Below, piece by piece: positions 1 to 7,600 of a DNA stretch of 18,236 bases. The DNA is from Planctomycetota bacterium (GTDB lineage: Bacteria; Planctomycetota; SZUA-567). Position 1 is the stretch's first letter. Every line of letters begins with the position of its first letter. The notes under the pieces are model-generated. The model had not been told where the DNA came from and ran no database searches. It saw only the letters and a list, made by a program, of their open reading frames with translations. Both the position numbers and the translations under genes were made by a program. The stretch covers positions 1 through 18,236 of the forward strand of contig JAJBTL010000104.1 in the NCBI GenBank assembly GCA_020860865.1, given 5' to 3'.

Positions 1-1210
1 CGTTGTCCGCGTTCTGCCGGGTCATGGACGCCATTTCCTCGAGGGCGGACGACGTCTCTTCCAGGCTGGCGGCCTGGGAGTTGGAGCCTTCGGCCAGGTC
101 CTGGGACGAGGAGGCAATCTGGACAGCGGCGTCGTTGACCTGACTGGAACTGTCGTTCAGGCTCCGGATCATCTGGCGGAGTTGTTTCAGTATGCCGCCG
201 ACGGTGAGGAACATGAGGACGAGGGCGATGGCGAGGCCGGCCAGGCTGCCGATACTGATGATGTACGTGAGCCGGGCGGTCAGTTGGCGGCCGCCGGCGA
301 TGTCCTCGTCCATCCCCTCCATGGCCCGACGGATAACGTCGACGATGAAGGCGCTCAGTTCGCTCCGGGCGGCGCTGCCGGCGCCGCCGAGGAGTTGGTT
401 GGCCTTGACATTGGAGCTTTGCCGGACAAGCGCGCGGATGCGGTCGAAGGCCGGCTTGCCGGTGTTCTGGAGCTTCTGCCTGATGGCGGCGGCCATGGAG
501 CCGCCCTGGCCGGGAAGGCCGGTGGCGATGTCGTCGATGAGTTTAATCGACTGATCGAGAAGGGCGGCGGCGTCCTTTTCCAAGGCGTCGATGCGGGCCG
601 GATCGGTTGCCGGTATGTATTCCCGGACCAGCATGCGGTACCGGAGGAGGTCGTTCCGGGTCTTGTTGGCGTTGATGTTCCATTTCCTGACATCGGCGCC
701 ATTCAAGAAGCGGGCGAGCATTTCGACATCATGGTCGACCCCGTCCCAGAAGGCCTGGTCCCCATTGTTCTGCCGTTCCGCCTTGGCGTTGGAGTTTTCA
801 AACGACAGTTCGGCAATGTCCCGGGTGACCTTGGCATAAGCGGCGTAGAGGTCGCGGACCTTCTGGACATTGGCTTCGCGGGCCGGCGTCACCGGTTTCG
901 GGAAGTTGTCGTAGTAGGTGGCGAGTTCGGTCTGCATGAGATCGTCGAAACGTTTCATGTCGGTGTCGATCATTTTCCGCATGTCGTTTTCGTCCAGGGA
1001 CTGGATGATGACATTCGTCAGGTTCCAGCGTTCGAGGTTTATCCGCTCCATAACGTTCAGGCTGACGGTGCGCCGGGCCTGCTGGCCGAGCTGGGCCATG
1101 GCGCCGGCGAGGCGGTTGACGCCGTAGAGGCCGAGGACGCCGATAACGACGGCCAGGACCAGCATGATGGCGAATATACAGTAAAGTTTCCGGGACATGG
1201 ACCAACGCAT
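1..1210 (-). CDS. Methyl-accepting chemotaxis protein (3' end outside window)
   Basis: Transmembrane chemoreceptor that would signal to CheA/CheW. The reading frame runs off the left edge, so only about 400 residues are visible. Numbering from the ATG at 1198: a first membrane helix (about residues 6-27), a periplasmic region of about 280 residues rich in helix-forming residues (four-helix-bundle or helical bimodular type is likely), a second membrane helix (about 310-338, LTYIISIGSLAGLAIALVLM), then almost directly the methylation helix with ASSSQDLAEGSNSQAASLEE and EEMASMTRQNADN. There is little or no HAMP domain between TM2 and the signalling helix, as in one common class of these receptors. 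The highly conserved hairpin tip lies outside the window. Two in-frame ATGs (1210 and 1198) are possible and neither has a clear Shine-Dalgarno sequence; 1210 is used here. A strong hairpin sits just upstream at 1231-1253. Ligand unknown. Confidence 0.93.
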   Translation of the reverse strand, partial: MRWSMSRKLYCIFAIMLVLAVVIGVLGLYGVNRLAGAMAQLGQQARRTVSLNVMERINLERWNLTNVIIQSLDENDMRKMIDTDMKRFDDLMQTELATYYDNFPKPVTPAREANVQKVRDLYAAYAKVTRDIAELSFENSNAKAERQNNGDQAFWDGVDHDVEMLARFLNGADVRKWNINANKTRNDLLRYRMLVREYIPATDPARIDALEKDAAALLDQSIKLIDDIATGLPGQGGSMAAAIRQKLQNTGKPAFDRIRALVRQSSNVKANQLLGGAGSAARSELSAFIVDVIRRAMEGMDEDIAGGRQLTARLTYIISIGSLAGLAIALVLMFLTVGGILKQLRQMIRSLNDSSSQVNDAAVQIASSSQDLAEGSNSQAASLEETSSALEEMASMTRQNADN

Positions 1211-1230
1211 GGGAGTTCTACAATTCAGGA

Positions 1231-1253
1231 AGCCATCCGGCGGCCGGATGGCT
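1231..1253 (-). promoter_or_regulatory. Strong hairpin in the chemoreceptor 5' leader
   Basis: Perfect 10-bp inverted repeat AGCCATCCGG / CCGGATGGCT with a 3-nt loop, about 20 nt upstream of the ATG at 1210. It has no U-run on either strand, so it is not a typical terminator. In the receptor mRNA it would form just 5' of the translation start. It could affect ribosome access or mRNA stability; function not established. Confidence 0.55.
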
Positions 1254-1321
1254 GTGTAAAGAAAGTGTTCTAAAAATCGTCTCATCGCGCCATACTTCGT
1301 CAAAAATGGCTCTCGGGACAT

Positions 1322-1348
1322 TTTTTGGCCAAAACTACCGGCCAAAAA
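1322..1348. repeat. Perfect 9-bp inverted repeat, operator-like
   Basis: TTTTTGGCC (1322-1330), 9-nt spacer, GGCCAAAAA (1340-1348). It lies about 110 bp upstream of the chemoreceptor start. The symmetry and AT flanks suit a dimeric regulator site; a hairpin with an A/T base is the alternative. Confidence 0.4.
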
Positions 1349-1639
1349 GCCGACCCTGCCACCATTTTTTCCTCGTCTGGCACGACGATCCGAATTTTAT
1401 AACACTTTCTAAGGGGCTGACCCGACAGAGGCCAGGGCAATTTGTCCTGGAAAGTATAGCGCTGAATCGATGAAACGAAAGCGGATTTTTTGCCGAATTG
1501 TTATATTATTAAAGATACCTTATACCGCCGATCGGTGATGAATCGGCTAAATTTTCACGTCACATTTAACCTCGGTTTCCTTTATATTCGGTTGCCGAAC
1601 AGCACGGATTACGTCGACGGATAATGCGGAGCACAGCTT

Positions 1640-2827
1640 TCAGGCAATGCCTTTCTTCTTCAGGGCGTCGCGGAGCCGTTCCAACGCCTGGACAAGCGTC
1701 GCGGTCGGACAGGCGAGATTGATCCGTTCGAACCCTTCGCCGGCTGTGCCAAAGATATAGCCTTCGTCCAGGAACAAGAGGGCTTCATTAATAATAAACG
1801 ACTCGAGCGCCTTGTGGTCGAGGCCGAGGGCGCGGCAATCCCACCACTGGAGATAGGTGCCTTCGAGGGGATGGACGAATATCTTTGGTATATGGGTTTT
1901 CATAAAGTCTTCGACCACCCGGCGATTGCTGTCGAGGATGACGATGAGTTCGTCCAGCCACGGTTCGCAGCGGGTGTAGGCGATTTCGCAGGCTTTGTAG
2001 CCGAGAACGTTGCAACTGAAGAAGCCGGTTTTCGCCAGTTCGTGACGGAAGCGGTGGCGGAGTTCCGGGTTTTTGATAATGATATTGGACGTTTGCATGC
2101 CGGCGAGGTTGAAGGTCTTGCTGGGGGCGGTGCAGACAATGGCGCTGTCGGCGAATTCCGGGGAAATGGTCGAATAGACGATGTGTTTTTTTCCCGGCAT
2201 TATCAGGTCGAAATGGATTTCGTCCGACACGACCTGAACGCCGTTCTCCATGCAGATGGCGCCGAGGCGTTCGATTTCGTCCCGGTCCCAAACCCGGCCG
2301 ACCGGGTTGTGGGGATTGCAGAAGATGAGGAGGGTGTTTTTCGGATCAGCCGCCTTCTTTTCCAGATCCGCGAAGTCGATACAATAGCGCCCATCCCGAA
2401 CCACCATGTCACTGGTGACGATGGACCGGCCGTTCTTTTCCACCGCCATGAAAAACGGGTAGTACACCGGCGTCAGGAGGATGACGCCGTCGCCGGGCTT
2501 CGTCAATGCCTTCACCGCCGTGAACAGGGCCGGAACGACGCCGGCGCATTCGACAATCCATTCCGCCTCGATGTCCCAGTCGTGGCGCCGCTTCATCCAG
2601 CCGCATACCGCCGCGTCGTACTCCGGCGTGGCGACGGCGTAGCCGAGGACGACGTTGTCCAGGTAGTCCTTGAGGCCCTCGATAATCTCCGGCGGTTCCC
2701 GGGGTTCCATATCGGCGACGGAAAACGGGACGACGCCGTCCGGGACATTCGGGTTCAAGTCCCGCATGCCCTGCCATTTGGACGAACCGAGAAGCGTGCG
2801 GTCGATACTGGTGGTGAAGTCGTACAT
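1640..2827 (-). CDS. MalY/PatB-family PLP-dependent aminotransferase or C-S lyase
   Basis: Cytoplasmic fold-type I PLP enzyme of 395 residues, the usual length for the MalY/PatB group. These enzymes cleave cystathionine or other cysteine S-conjugates to pyruvate, ammonia and a thiol, or act as class I/II aminotransferases. Visible motifs: SSKWQG near residue 15, CNPHNPVG (170-177), SDEIHFD (201-207) with the PLP-ring aspartate D202, the Schiff-base lysine K237 in APSKTFNLAG, and a C-terminal RINLACP arginine expected to hold the substrate carboxylate. ATG at 2827 is preceded by AGAAGGAGA at good spacing. A terminator at 2905-2934 separates it from the upstream TRAP/transketolase operon, so it is probably its own unit with a TATACT -10 at 2868-2873. 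C-S lyase versus aminotransferase cannot be decided from sequence. Confidence 0.93.
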   Translation of the reverse strand: MYDFTTSIDRTLLGSSKWQGMRDLNPNVPDGVVPFSVADMEPREPPEIIEGLKDYLDNVVLGYAVATPEYDAAVCGWMKRRHDWDIEAEWIVECAGVVPALFTAVKALTKPGDGVILLTPVYYPFFMAVEKNGRSIVTSDMVVRDGRYCIDFADLEKKAADPKNTLLIFCNPHNPVGRVWDRDEIERLGAICMENGVQVVSDEIHFDLIMPGKKHIVYSTISPEFADSAIVCTAPSKTFNLAGMQTSNIIIKNPELRHRFRHELAKTGFFSCNVLGYKACEIAYTRCEPWLDELIVILDSNRRVVEDFMKTHIPKIFVHPLEGTYLQWWDCRALGLDHKALESFIINEALLFLDEGYIFGTAGEGFERINLACPTATLVQALERLRDALKKKGIA

Positions 2828-2867
2828 GAGAGTAATCTCCTTCTGATGGCACGGATCGCAACACTCG

Positions 2868-2873
2868 AGTATA
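2868..2873 (-). promoter_or_regulatory. Possible -10 box for the malY-like gene
   Basis: TATACT on the minus strand, about 40 nt upstream of the ATG at 2827 and downstream of the operon terminator. No convincing -35 hexamer is seen at 16-18 bp, so an activator may be needed. The surrounding ATACTCGA recurs upstream of the TRAP solute-binding gene (7682-7692). Confidence 0.35.
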
Positions 2874-2904
2874 CAGCTTCACGCCGGCCAACGCATGACC
2901 CATT

Positions 2905-2934
2905 AAAAAACCCCCGGCCGTAACCGGGGGTTTT
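2905..2934 (-). terminator. Rho-independent terminator of the TRAP/transketolase operon
   Basis: Stem CCCCCGG / CCGGGGG (2911-2917 with 2924-2930), 6-nt loop, extended by four A/T pairs. On the minus strand it ends in a run of six T. It lies about 30 bp after the stop of the last TRAP solute-binding gene (2966). Confidence 0.9.
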
Positions 2935-2965
2935 CTGTGTATAACAGTTTTTTTCCGAAAAACCG

Positions 2966-3946
2966 TTACCGCGCCAGGACGGCGATGCGGGACACCAGTT
3001 CCTTCCCGAACACCTTTTCGAAATCGGCATAGACGCCGGCGCAACGTTGACGCATTTCGTCCGTGTCGACCTCGTTCACCACCATACCGGCCTGGACGAG
3101 TTTGTCCCGGAGTTCCGCATCCATGCCGTTGACCATGGCCCGGTGGCGGATGGCGAATTCGCGGGCGCAGTCCATGATTGTCTCCCGGATGTCGTTCGGC
3201 AGCATCCGCCAGGTCCGGAGGGACATGATGAACGGACAGCATTCGTACTTGTGGCTGCTGAGGGACAGGTATTTCTGCACTTCGTACAGCTTGGAAAAGT
3301 AGATGTTCGTCAGCGGGTTTTCCTGGCCGTCGAACAGGTCCGCCTTGAGCGCTTCGTGGAGCTTACTGAAGGCGAGCGGCGTCGGTTCGGCGCCAAGGGC
3401 CTTGAAGATGGCGATGGTGAGGGCGTCCTCCGGCGTACGTATCCGCATGTCCCGCATGTCGGCCGAAGTGGTGACGGGCTGGCGGTTATTCGTGATGTGG
3501 CGGAAGCCGTTGTCCCAGTAGGCGAGGATCTTCATGTTTTTCCGCTCGAGCGGCTTGGCCAGTTCGGCGCCGATGTCGCCGTCGAGGACCGTGTAGGCGT
3601 GCTCCGGCGAGGAAAATAGGAACGGCAGGCCGAGGACATTGAGCTTTTCAATATAGGCGGCAACCGGGCCCTGGGAATTGATGGCGAGGTCGAGCTTCCC
3701 GAGCATGAGGGATTCGGCCATCTGGCTGTCGGACCCGAGGGATTCCGAGTGGTGAATCTCAATGTCCACCCGCCCGGCCGTCCGCTCCTTGACCGCGTCG
3801 GCGAACTCCTTGGCGACGATGTGACGGGGGTTGTCCGGCGCCGCGCCGTGCCCGAGGCGGAGATAAAATTCGGCGGCGGCGGCGCTGCTCAGGCCGGAGA
3901 CGATCAGCCCGATCAAGGCGGCGATGCAAATGAGGAATTTACCCAT
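2966..3946 (-). CDS. TRAP transporter solute-binding protein, DctP family (second copy)
   Basis: Periplasmic receptor of a TRAP transporter, 326 residues, the normal DctP length. N-terminal signal peptide about 1-25 (hydrophobic core LICIAALIGLIVSG, AAAA cleavage region). The family signature is present: MRIRTPE (167-173), whose R170 is the arginine that usually salt-bridges the ligand carboxylate, then ALGAEPTPLAFSKLHEAL and DGQENPL (206-212). This suggests a carboxylate- or similar anion-bearing ligand. ATG at 3946 has GGAAGGGAG upstream. It is the last gene of the operon, 38 bp after the SDR gene, and far from the permease genes. It differs clearly from the other DctP at 6584-7600, so it is not a recent duplicate. 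Confidence 0.95.
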   Translation of the reverse strand: MGKFLICIAALIGLIVSGLSSAAAAEFYLRLGHGAAPDNPRHIVAKEFADAVKERTAGRVDIEIHHSESLGSDSQMAESLMLGKLDLAINSQGPVAAYIEKLNVLGLPFLFSSPEHAYTVLDGDIGAELAKPLERKNMKILAYWDNGFRHITNNRQPVTTSADMRDMRIRTPEDALTIAIFKALGAEPTPLAFSKLHEALKADLFDGQENPLTNIYFSKLYEVQKYLSLSSHKYECCPFIMSLRTWRMLPNDIRETIMDCAREFAIRHRAMVNGMDAELRDKLVQAGMVVNEVDTDEMRQRCAGVYADFEKVFGKELVSRIAVLAR

Positions 3947-3984
3947 TGGTGCTCCCTTCCTTAAAATCCGCGGACGCGATTGAC

Positions 3985-4743
3985 TCAGTCCATGTGGGAA
4001 CCGCCGTTGATGTCGATTTCTTCGCCGGTGATATAACTCGCTTCCCGCGAGGCCAGGAAGAGGATGGCGGCGGCGACTTCGCCGGTCTCGCCCGGACGGC
4101 CCATCGGGATGCCGTCGATGACCTTGGCCGCCGCTTCCTTGTCCAGGGACTTCCAGATTTCCGTGTTGATAAGGCCGGGGCAGACGCTGTTTATCGTGAT
4201 GCCTTCGGCGGATATTTCCCGGGACAGATTTTTCGCAAAGCCGAGGACGGCCGCCTTCGACGCCGAGTAATGGGCGCCGCCGAACACGCCGCCGCCGCGC
4301 TTCGCCGACACCGAGGACAGGTTGACGATGCGGCCGTAGCCGGCCTTCCGCATCGGCTTCATGCAGGCCTGGGTGCAGAGGATGAGGCCGTAGACATTGA
4401 CCTCGAAGATGCGCCGCATGTCGTCAATCGTCATGTCCTCGACCGTGACCTTCTGGGATATGCCGGCGTTGTTGACGAGGACGTCCAGCCGGCCCCATTT
4501 GTCAAGGACGGCGGCGACCATCTTCTCGTTCGATTCCTTGTCCGTGACATTCAGGGTGACGCCCATGGCGGTGCCGCCGGCCGCTTCGATTTCCTCGACC
4601 GTACCCTTGATGCCGGCTTCGTTCATGTCAGCCACGACAACCCGGGCGCCCTGCTTCGCGAAGGCGACGGCGATGGCCTTGCCGATGCCCTTCGGGGAAC
4701 CGCTGCCGGTGACGCCGACGACCTGATCGGTAAATTCAAACAC
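3985..4743 (-). CDS. Short-chain dehydrogenase/reductase (SDR)
   Basis: Classical SDR oxidoreductase of 252 residues, cytoplasmic, NAD(P)-dependent. Motifs: a glycine-rich loop TGSGSPKGIG (12-21) with two residues more than the textbook TGxxxGxG; D39 at the end of the second strand, which favours NAD(H); NNAG (91-94); N116; catalytic S144, Y159 and K163 (YSASK); C-terminal DINGG. Top-scoring relatives would probably be annotated 3-oxoacyl-ACP reductase or sugar (alcohol) dehydrogenase, but the setting between TRAP and transketolase genes argues for a catabolic hydroxyl/carbonyl substrate. The start is GTG (4743-4741) with AAGGAG six bases upstream. It lies 72 bp after the DctM gene and 38 bp before the second DctP gene. 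Confidence 0.93.
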   Translation of the reverse strand: MFEFTDQVVGVTGSGSPKGIGKAIAVAFAKQGARVVVADMNEAGIKGTVEEIEAAGGTAMGVTLNVTDKESNEKMVAAVLDKWGRLDVLVNNAGISQKVTVEDMTIDDMRRIFEVNVYGLILCTQACMKPMRKAGYGRIVNLSSVSAKRGGGVFGGAHYSASKAAVLGFAKNLSREISAEGITINSVCPGLINTEIWKSLDKEAAAKVIDGIPMGRPGETGEVAAAILFLASREASYITGEEIDINGGSHMD

Positions 4744-4815
4744 GTTCTTCTCCTTGATGGAATTCGGTTGGTGTAGTTTTAGAAAATTCTCAAAGTTTAC
4801 TTATGGCCGACTTTT

Positions 4816-6099
4816 CTACGTCAGCGCCAGCGACAGGAACGGCACATAGGTGACGAGGGCGAGGACGGTGATGGCGGCTATGATAAGCGGCATGACCGCC
4901 CGGGATATGGTCTTTATGTCAATTTTCGCTATGCCGCAGGCGACGAAGAGGTTAACCCCGACGGGCGGCGTCACCAGGCCGATGGCGAGGTTGACGACCA
5001 TGACCGTGCCAAAGTGGACAATGTCAATGTTAAGGGCATTGGCGACCGGCGCGAACAGCGGCGTAAAGATGAACAGGGCCGATGTCGAGTCGAGGAAGCA
5101 GCCGGCGATAAGGAGGACGACATTGACGATAAGAAAGAAGATAATGAAGTTGCCGCCGGTGAACTCGATAAGGGAGGTACTGATGGCGACGTCAATCCTG
5201 GCCCGGGTGAGAATATAGGCGAACAGGCTGGCGGCGGCTGTAATGAACATGACAGTGGCGGTGACGGACGCCGAGTCGATGAGGATGGCGTAAAGGTCTT
5301 TCGCCTTCACCGTCCGGTAGATAAACATGCCGACGGCCAGGCCGTACACCGCCGACACCGCCGCCGCCTCCGTCGGCGTAAAGATGCCGCCGTAGATGCC
5401 GCCGAGGATGATGACCGGCATGAGGAGGCCCCAGAAGGCGTCCTTGAACGCCCGCCATTTCGTCGCCATATCGGTTTTCGGCAGCACTTTGAGATCGTAC
5501 TTCCGGCCGATCCACAGGGCGGTGACGATGAGGGCGGCGCCCATCATAAGGCCGGGGATGATGCCGGCGATGAACAGGGTGCCGATGGAGGCGTCGGCGA
5601 TGGAGCCGTAGACGACAAAGGTGATGGACGGCGGGATGATGACGCCGATGGCGCCGCCGGTGGCCATAAGGGCGGCGGAGAAGGCCGGGTTGTAGCCGGC
5701 CTTGATCATCGCCGGAATCATGATAAGGCCGAGGGCGGCCACCGTGGCCGGGCCGGACCCGGAGATGGCGGCGAAGAAGCAGGAGACGAGGATGCAGACG
5801 AGGGCGACGCCACCCTTGATGTGGCCGACAAGATCCTCGGCCAGGTCGATAAGCCGTTTGGAAATGCCGGCCCGCTCCATGATGTTGCCGCCAAGAATAA
5901 AGAACGGGATGGCGAGAAGCACGAACTTGCTGGTCGACGCCGAGACGATACGCGGCAGGGCGGCCATGACGGCGTCAAGCGGCTTGCCGGCGCCCTGGAC
6001 CAGCATCGTCATCAGGCTGGAACTGCCGAGGCAGATGGCGATGGGGGTACCGAGAAACAGAAGGGCGGCGAACGAGGCGAACAGGACGAAAAGAAGCAT
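4816..6099 (-). CDS. TRAP transporter large permease, DctM family
   Basis: Inner-membrane sodium-coupled transport subunit of 427 residues, the typical DctM length, hydrophobic throughout with about 11-12 membrane segments. Family motifs include GNIMERAGISKRLIDLAEDL (71-90), FFAAISGSGPATVAALG (108-124), GGAIGVIIPPSI (148-159) and the late LVTPPVGVNLFVACGIA stretch. It begins 3 bp after the DctQ stop, so translation of the two permease subunits is probably coupled. ATG at 6099 has AAGGAAAGGCGGTG upstream. Confidence 0.97.
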   Translation of the reverse strand: MLLFVLFASFAALLFLGTPIAICLGSSSLMTMLVQGAGKPLDAVMAALPRIVSASTSKFVLLAIPFFILGGNIMERAGISKRLIDLAEDLVGHIKGGVALVCILVSCFFAAISGSGPATVAALGLIMIPAMIKAGYNPAFSAALMATGGAIGVIIPPSITFVVYGSIADASIGTLFIAGIIPGLMMGAALIVTALWIGRKYDLKVLPKTDMATKWRAFKDAFWGLLMPVIILGGIYGGIFTPTEAAAVSAVYGLAVGMFIYRTVKAKDLYAILIDSASVTATVMFITAAASLFAYILTRARIDVAISTSLIEFTGGNFIIFFLIVNVVLLIAGCFLDSTSALFIFTPLFAPVANALNIDIVHFGTVMVVNLAIGLVTPPVGVNLFVACGIAKIDIKTISRAVMPLIIAAITVLALVTYVPFLSLALT

Positions 6100-6102
6100 C
6101 GG

Positions 6103-6570
6103 TTACACCGCCTTTCCTTTGATGGTTTTAACGAGGATCTGAAGAAAACGAAGCGTGATGAAAAAGGCGCCAAACGGAACAAACGCCCCGAAAATCCATT
6201 CCGGCCACTGCATGCCTGCCGTTATCTGCCGGCGCTCGTACTGGCTGATGGTCATGAGGAGGCCGTAGTAGCAGAGGAGCCCGGAGAAGGCGACGGCGAA
6301 CAGGTAGCCGATGGACTTCATGACCTTCCGGACGGCGGGCGGCATCGCGTCACTGACGAGGGTGAACCCGAGATGCGCTCCCCGCTTCGCCGCGATGGCG
6401 GCACCCATGAGGGACAGGAGGACAAAGAGGTAGGTGGTAATTTCCTCCGAAAACGAGAACGACGCCTTGAAGACATAGCGGGCGAGGATGTTCGCGAAGG
6501 TGAGGAGGGTCATGACCGCGAGGCAGGCGGCGGACAGGTATTCTTCAATATTCCCCAAAAACTTGTTCAT
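6103..6570 (-). CDS. TRAP transporter small permease, DctQ family
   Basis: Inner-membrane small subunit of 155 residues that pairs with DctM. Four predicted membrane helices (about 11-30, 44-62, 86-107, 126-147), with the family-typical FANILARYVF after helix 1 and the FSEEITTYLFV segment. Good Shine-Dalgarno GGGAGGG before ATG at 6570. It lies 13 bp after the DctP gene and 3 bp before DctM, the usual PQM order. Confidence 0.95.
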   Translation of the reverse strand: MNKFLGNIEEYLSAACLAVMTLLTFANILARYVFKASFSFSEEITTYLFVLLSLMGAAIAAKRGAHLGFTLVSDAMPPAVRKVMKSIGYLFAVAFSGLLCYYGLLMTISQYERRQITAGMQWPEWIFGAFVPFGAFFITLRFLQILVKTIKGKAV

Positions 6571-6583
6571 GTGAATCCCTCCC

Positions 6584-7600
6584 CTATTCCAGGCCGAACG
6601 CGCTGCATGCCTCGGCGCCGTACTTGTTCCGAAGATAGCCCTGAAGATCGGCGACCACCGCCTTGAACGCCGACAGTTCCTCAGGCGTCAGGTGCGTGAC
6701 CTGCATGCCGGCGGCGACAAACTTTTCCTCAATCTCCTGCTCTTCCCGCTCCACCAGTTGCCGTCCCCATTCGCAGGCCTCGAGGGCCTTTTCGTGGAGA
6801 AGCGCCTGCGTCGCCGGGCTGAACCGTTCGAAAATGGCTTCGTTGGCGACGAACAGGTAGTTTTCGTAGGTGTAGTTCCACACCGTCATGTATTTCTGGA
6901 TTTCATTGACCTTGGCCGAATTGGTGACGCTGAAGCCGTTTTCCTGGCCGTCGATGGTGCCCTGCTGGATGGCGGTGAAGGCTTCGCTCCAGCTCATCGC
7001 CACCGGATCGCCGCCGAAGGCCCTGAAGGTGCGGATGAAGATTTCGCCGCCCGGAACGCGGATTTTCAGGCCGGCGACATCTTCCGGACGCCTGATTTCC
7101 CGGCGGCTGTTGGTGATTTGGCGGAGGCCGTTGTGGCAGGAACCGAGGTAGACAAAGCCCTGATCCCGGAGGACCCGGCGGTAGTGTTCGCCGCCGCTCC
7201 CGTCGATGATGCGCCGGGCGTGCTGGTAGTCGTCGAAGACCCACGGTATGGTGCCGACAAGGAGGCGTTCGTCCATGACGGACATGGTCGAGGAAGCATA
7301 GGCGGCCAGATCGACGGCGCCGACCGCCACCATCTCGATGCCTTTGGTGGCGTTGCCGCCGGCGAGCTGATCGTTCGGGAATACGGAAATAACGATGCGC
7401 CCGTCCGACGCCTCTTTGACCATTCTGGCGAAATAATTGGCGACTTTGGTATCGGTGGCGATGTCGGTGCCGTTGACGGACATGGCCAGGTCGAGTTTTT
7501 CGTAGCGGGGCGCGTCGCCCTGCCCGGCGTTGGCGACGCGGATCGTCGCCGTCACTATCAAGGCCAGTAAGGTAAGGCCGGTGAGATAACTCTTCTTCAT
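6584..7600 (-). CDS. TRAP transporter solute-binding protein, DctP family (first copy)
   Basis: Periplasmic receptor of 338 residues paired with the adjacent DctQM. Signal peptide about 1-25 (LTGLTLLALIVTATIRVANA). LKIRVPGG (178-185) carries the ligand-binding arginine R181, followed by MSWSEAFTAIQQGTIDGQEN (202-221) ending in the conserved N221. This is standard for anionic ligands such as C4-dicarboxylates, sugar acids, keto acids or sulfonates; the ligand cannot be told here. ATG at 7600 has a near-perfect AAGGAGGG. It follows a 292-bp gap after the transketolase genes, so TRAP genes may have an additional internal promoter. Confidence 0.96.
   Translation of the reverse strand: MKKSYLTGLTLLALIVTATIRVANAGQGDAPRYEKLDLAMSVNGTDIATDTKVANYFARMVKEASDGRIVISVFPNDQLAGGNATKGIEMVAVGAVDLAAYASSTMSVMDERLLVGTIPWVFDDYQHARRIIDGSGGEHYRRVLRDQGFVYLGSCHNGLRQITNSRREIRRPEDVAGLKIRVPGGEIFIRTFRAFGGDPVAMSWSEAFTAIQQGTIDGQENGFSVTNSAKVNEIQKYMTVWNYTYENYLFVANEAIFERFSPATQALLHEKALEACEWGRQLVEREEQEIEEKFVAAGMQVTHLTPEELSAFKAVVADLQGYLRNKYGAEACSAFGLE

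Larger units (their letters stand above)
1211..1639. other. Intergenic region upstream of the chemoreceptor
   Basis: No credible gene is seen. This AT-richer stretch separates the start of the chemoreceptor gene from the end of the malY-like gene. It holds two perfect inverted repeats (described separately), a small palindrome CCGATCGG at 1528-1535 and a TTCGG-TTG-CCGAA repeat at 1587-1599. On the minus strand a TATACT hexamer (plus-strand 1452-1457) could be a -10 box for the receptor gene, but no good -35 box is found 16-18 bp upstream. No convincing terminator for the malY-like gene is visible. Confidence 0.5.

Noticed and set aside
182..1273. Plus-strand 363-codon open frame opposite the chemoreceptor
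   Set aside because: Shadow of the receptor gene; the minus frame carries clear membrane helices and the methylation-helix motif.
1378..1397. Sigma-54-like TGGCACG on the plus strand
   Set aside because: The -12 GC is shifted and there is no plus-strand gene downstream.
1540..1570. Sigma-28-like TAAA and GCCGATTC on the minus strand upstream of the chemoreceptor
   Set aside because: Spacer is 17 instead of about 15 bp and the site is over 300 nt from the start codon; too weak to call.
5014..6666. Plus-strand 550-codon open frame opposite the TRAP permease genes
   Set aside because: Charged, low-complexity composition and no motifs; complementary to well-supported DctM and DctQ genes in GC-rich DNA.
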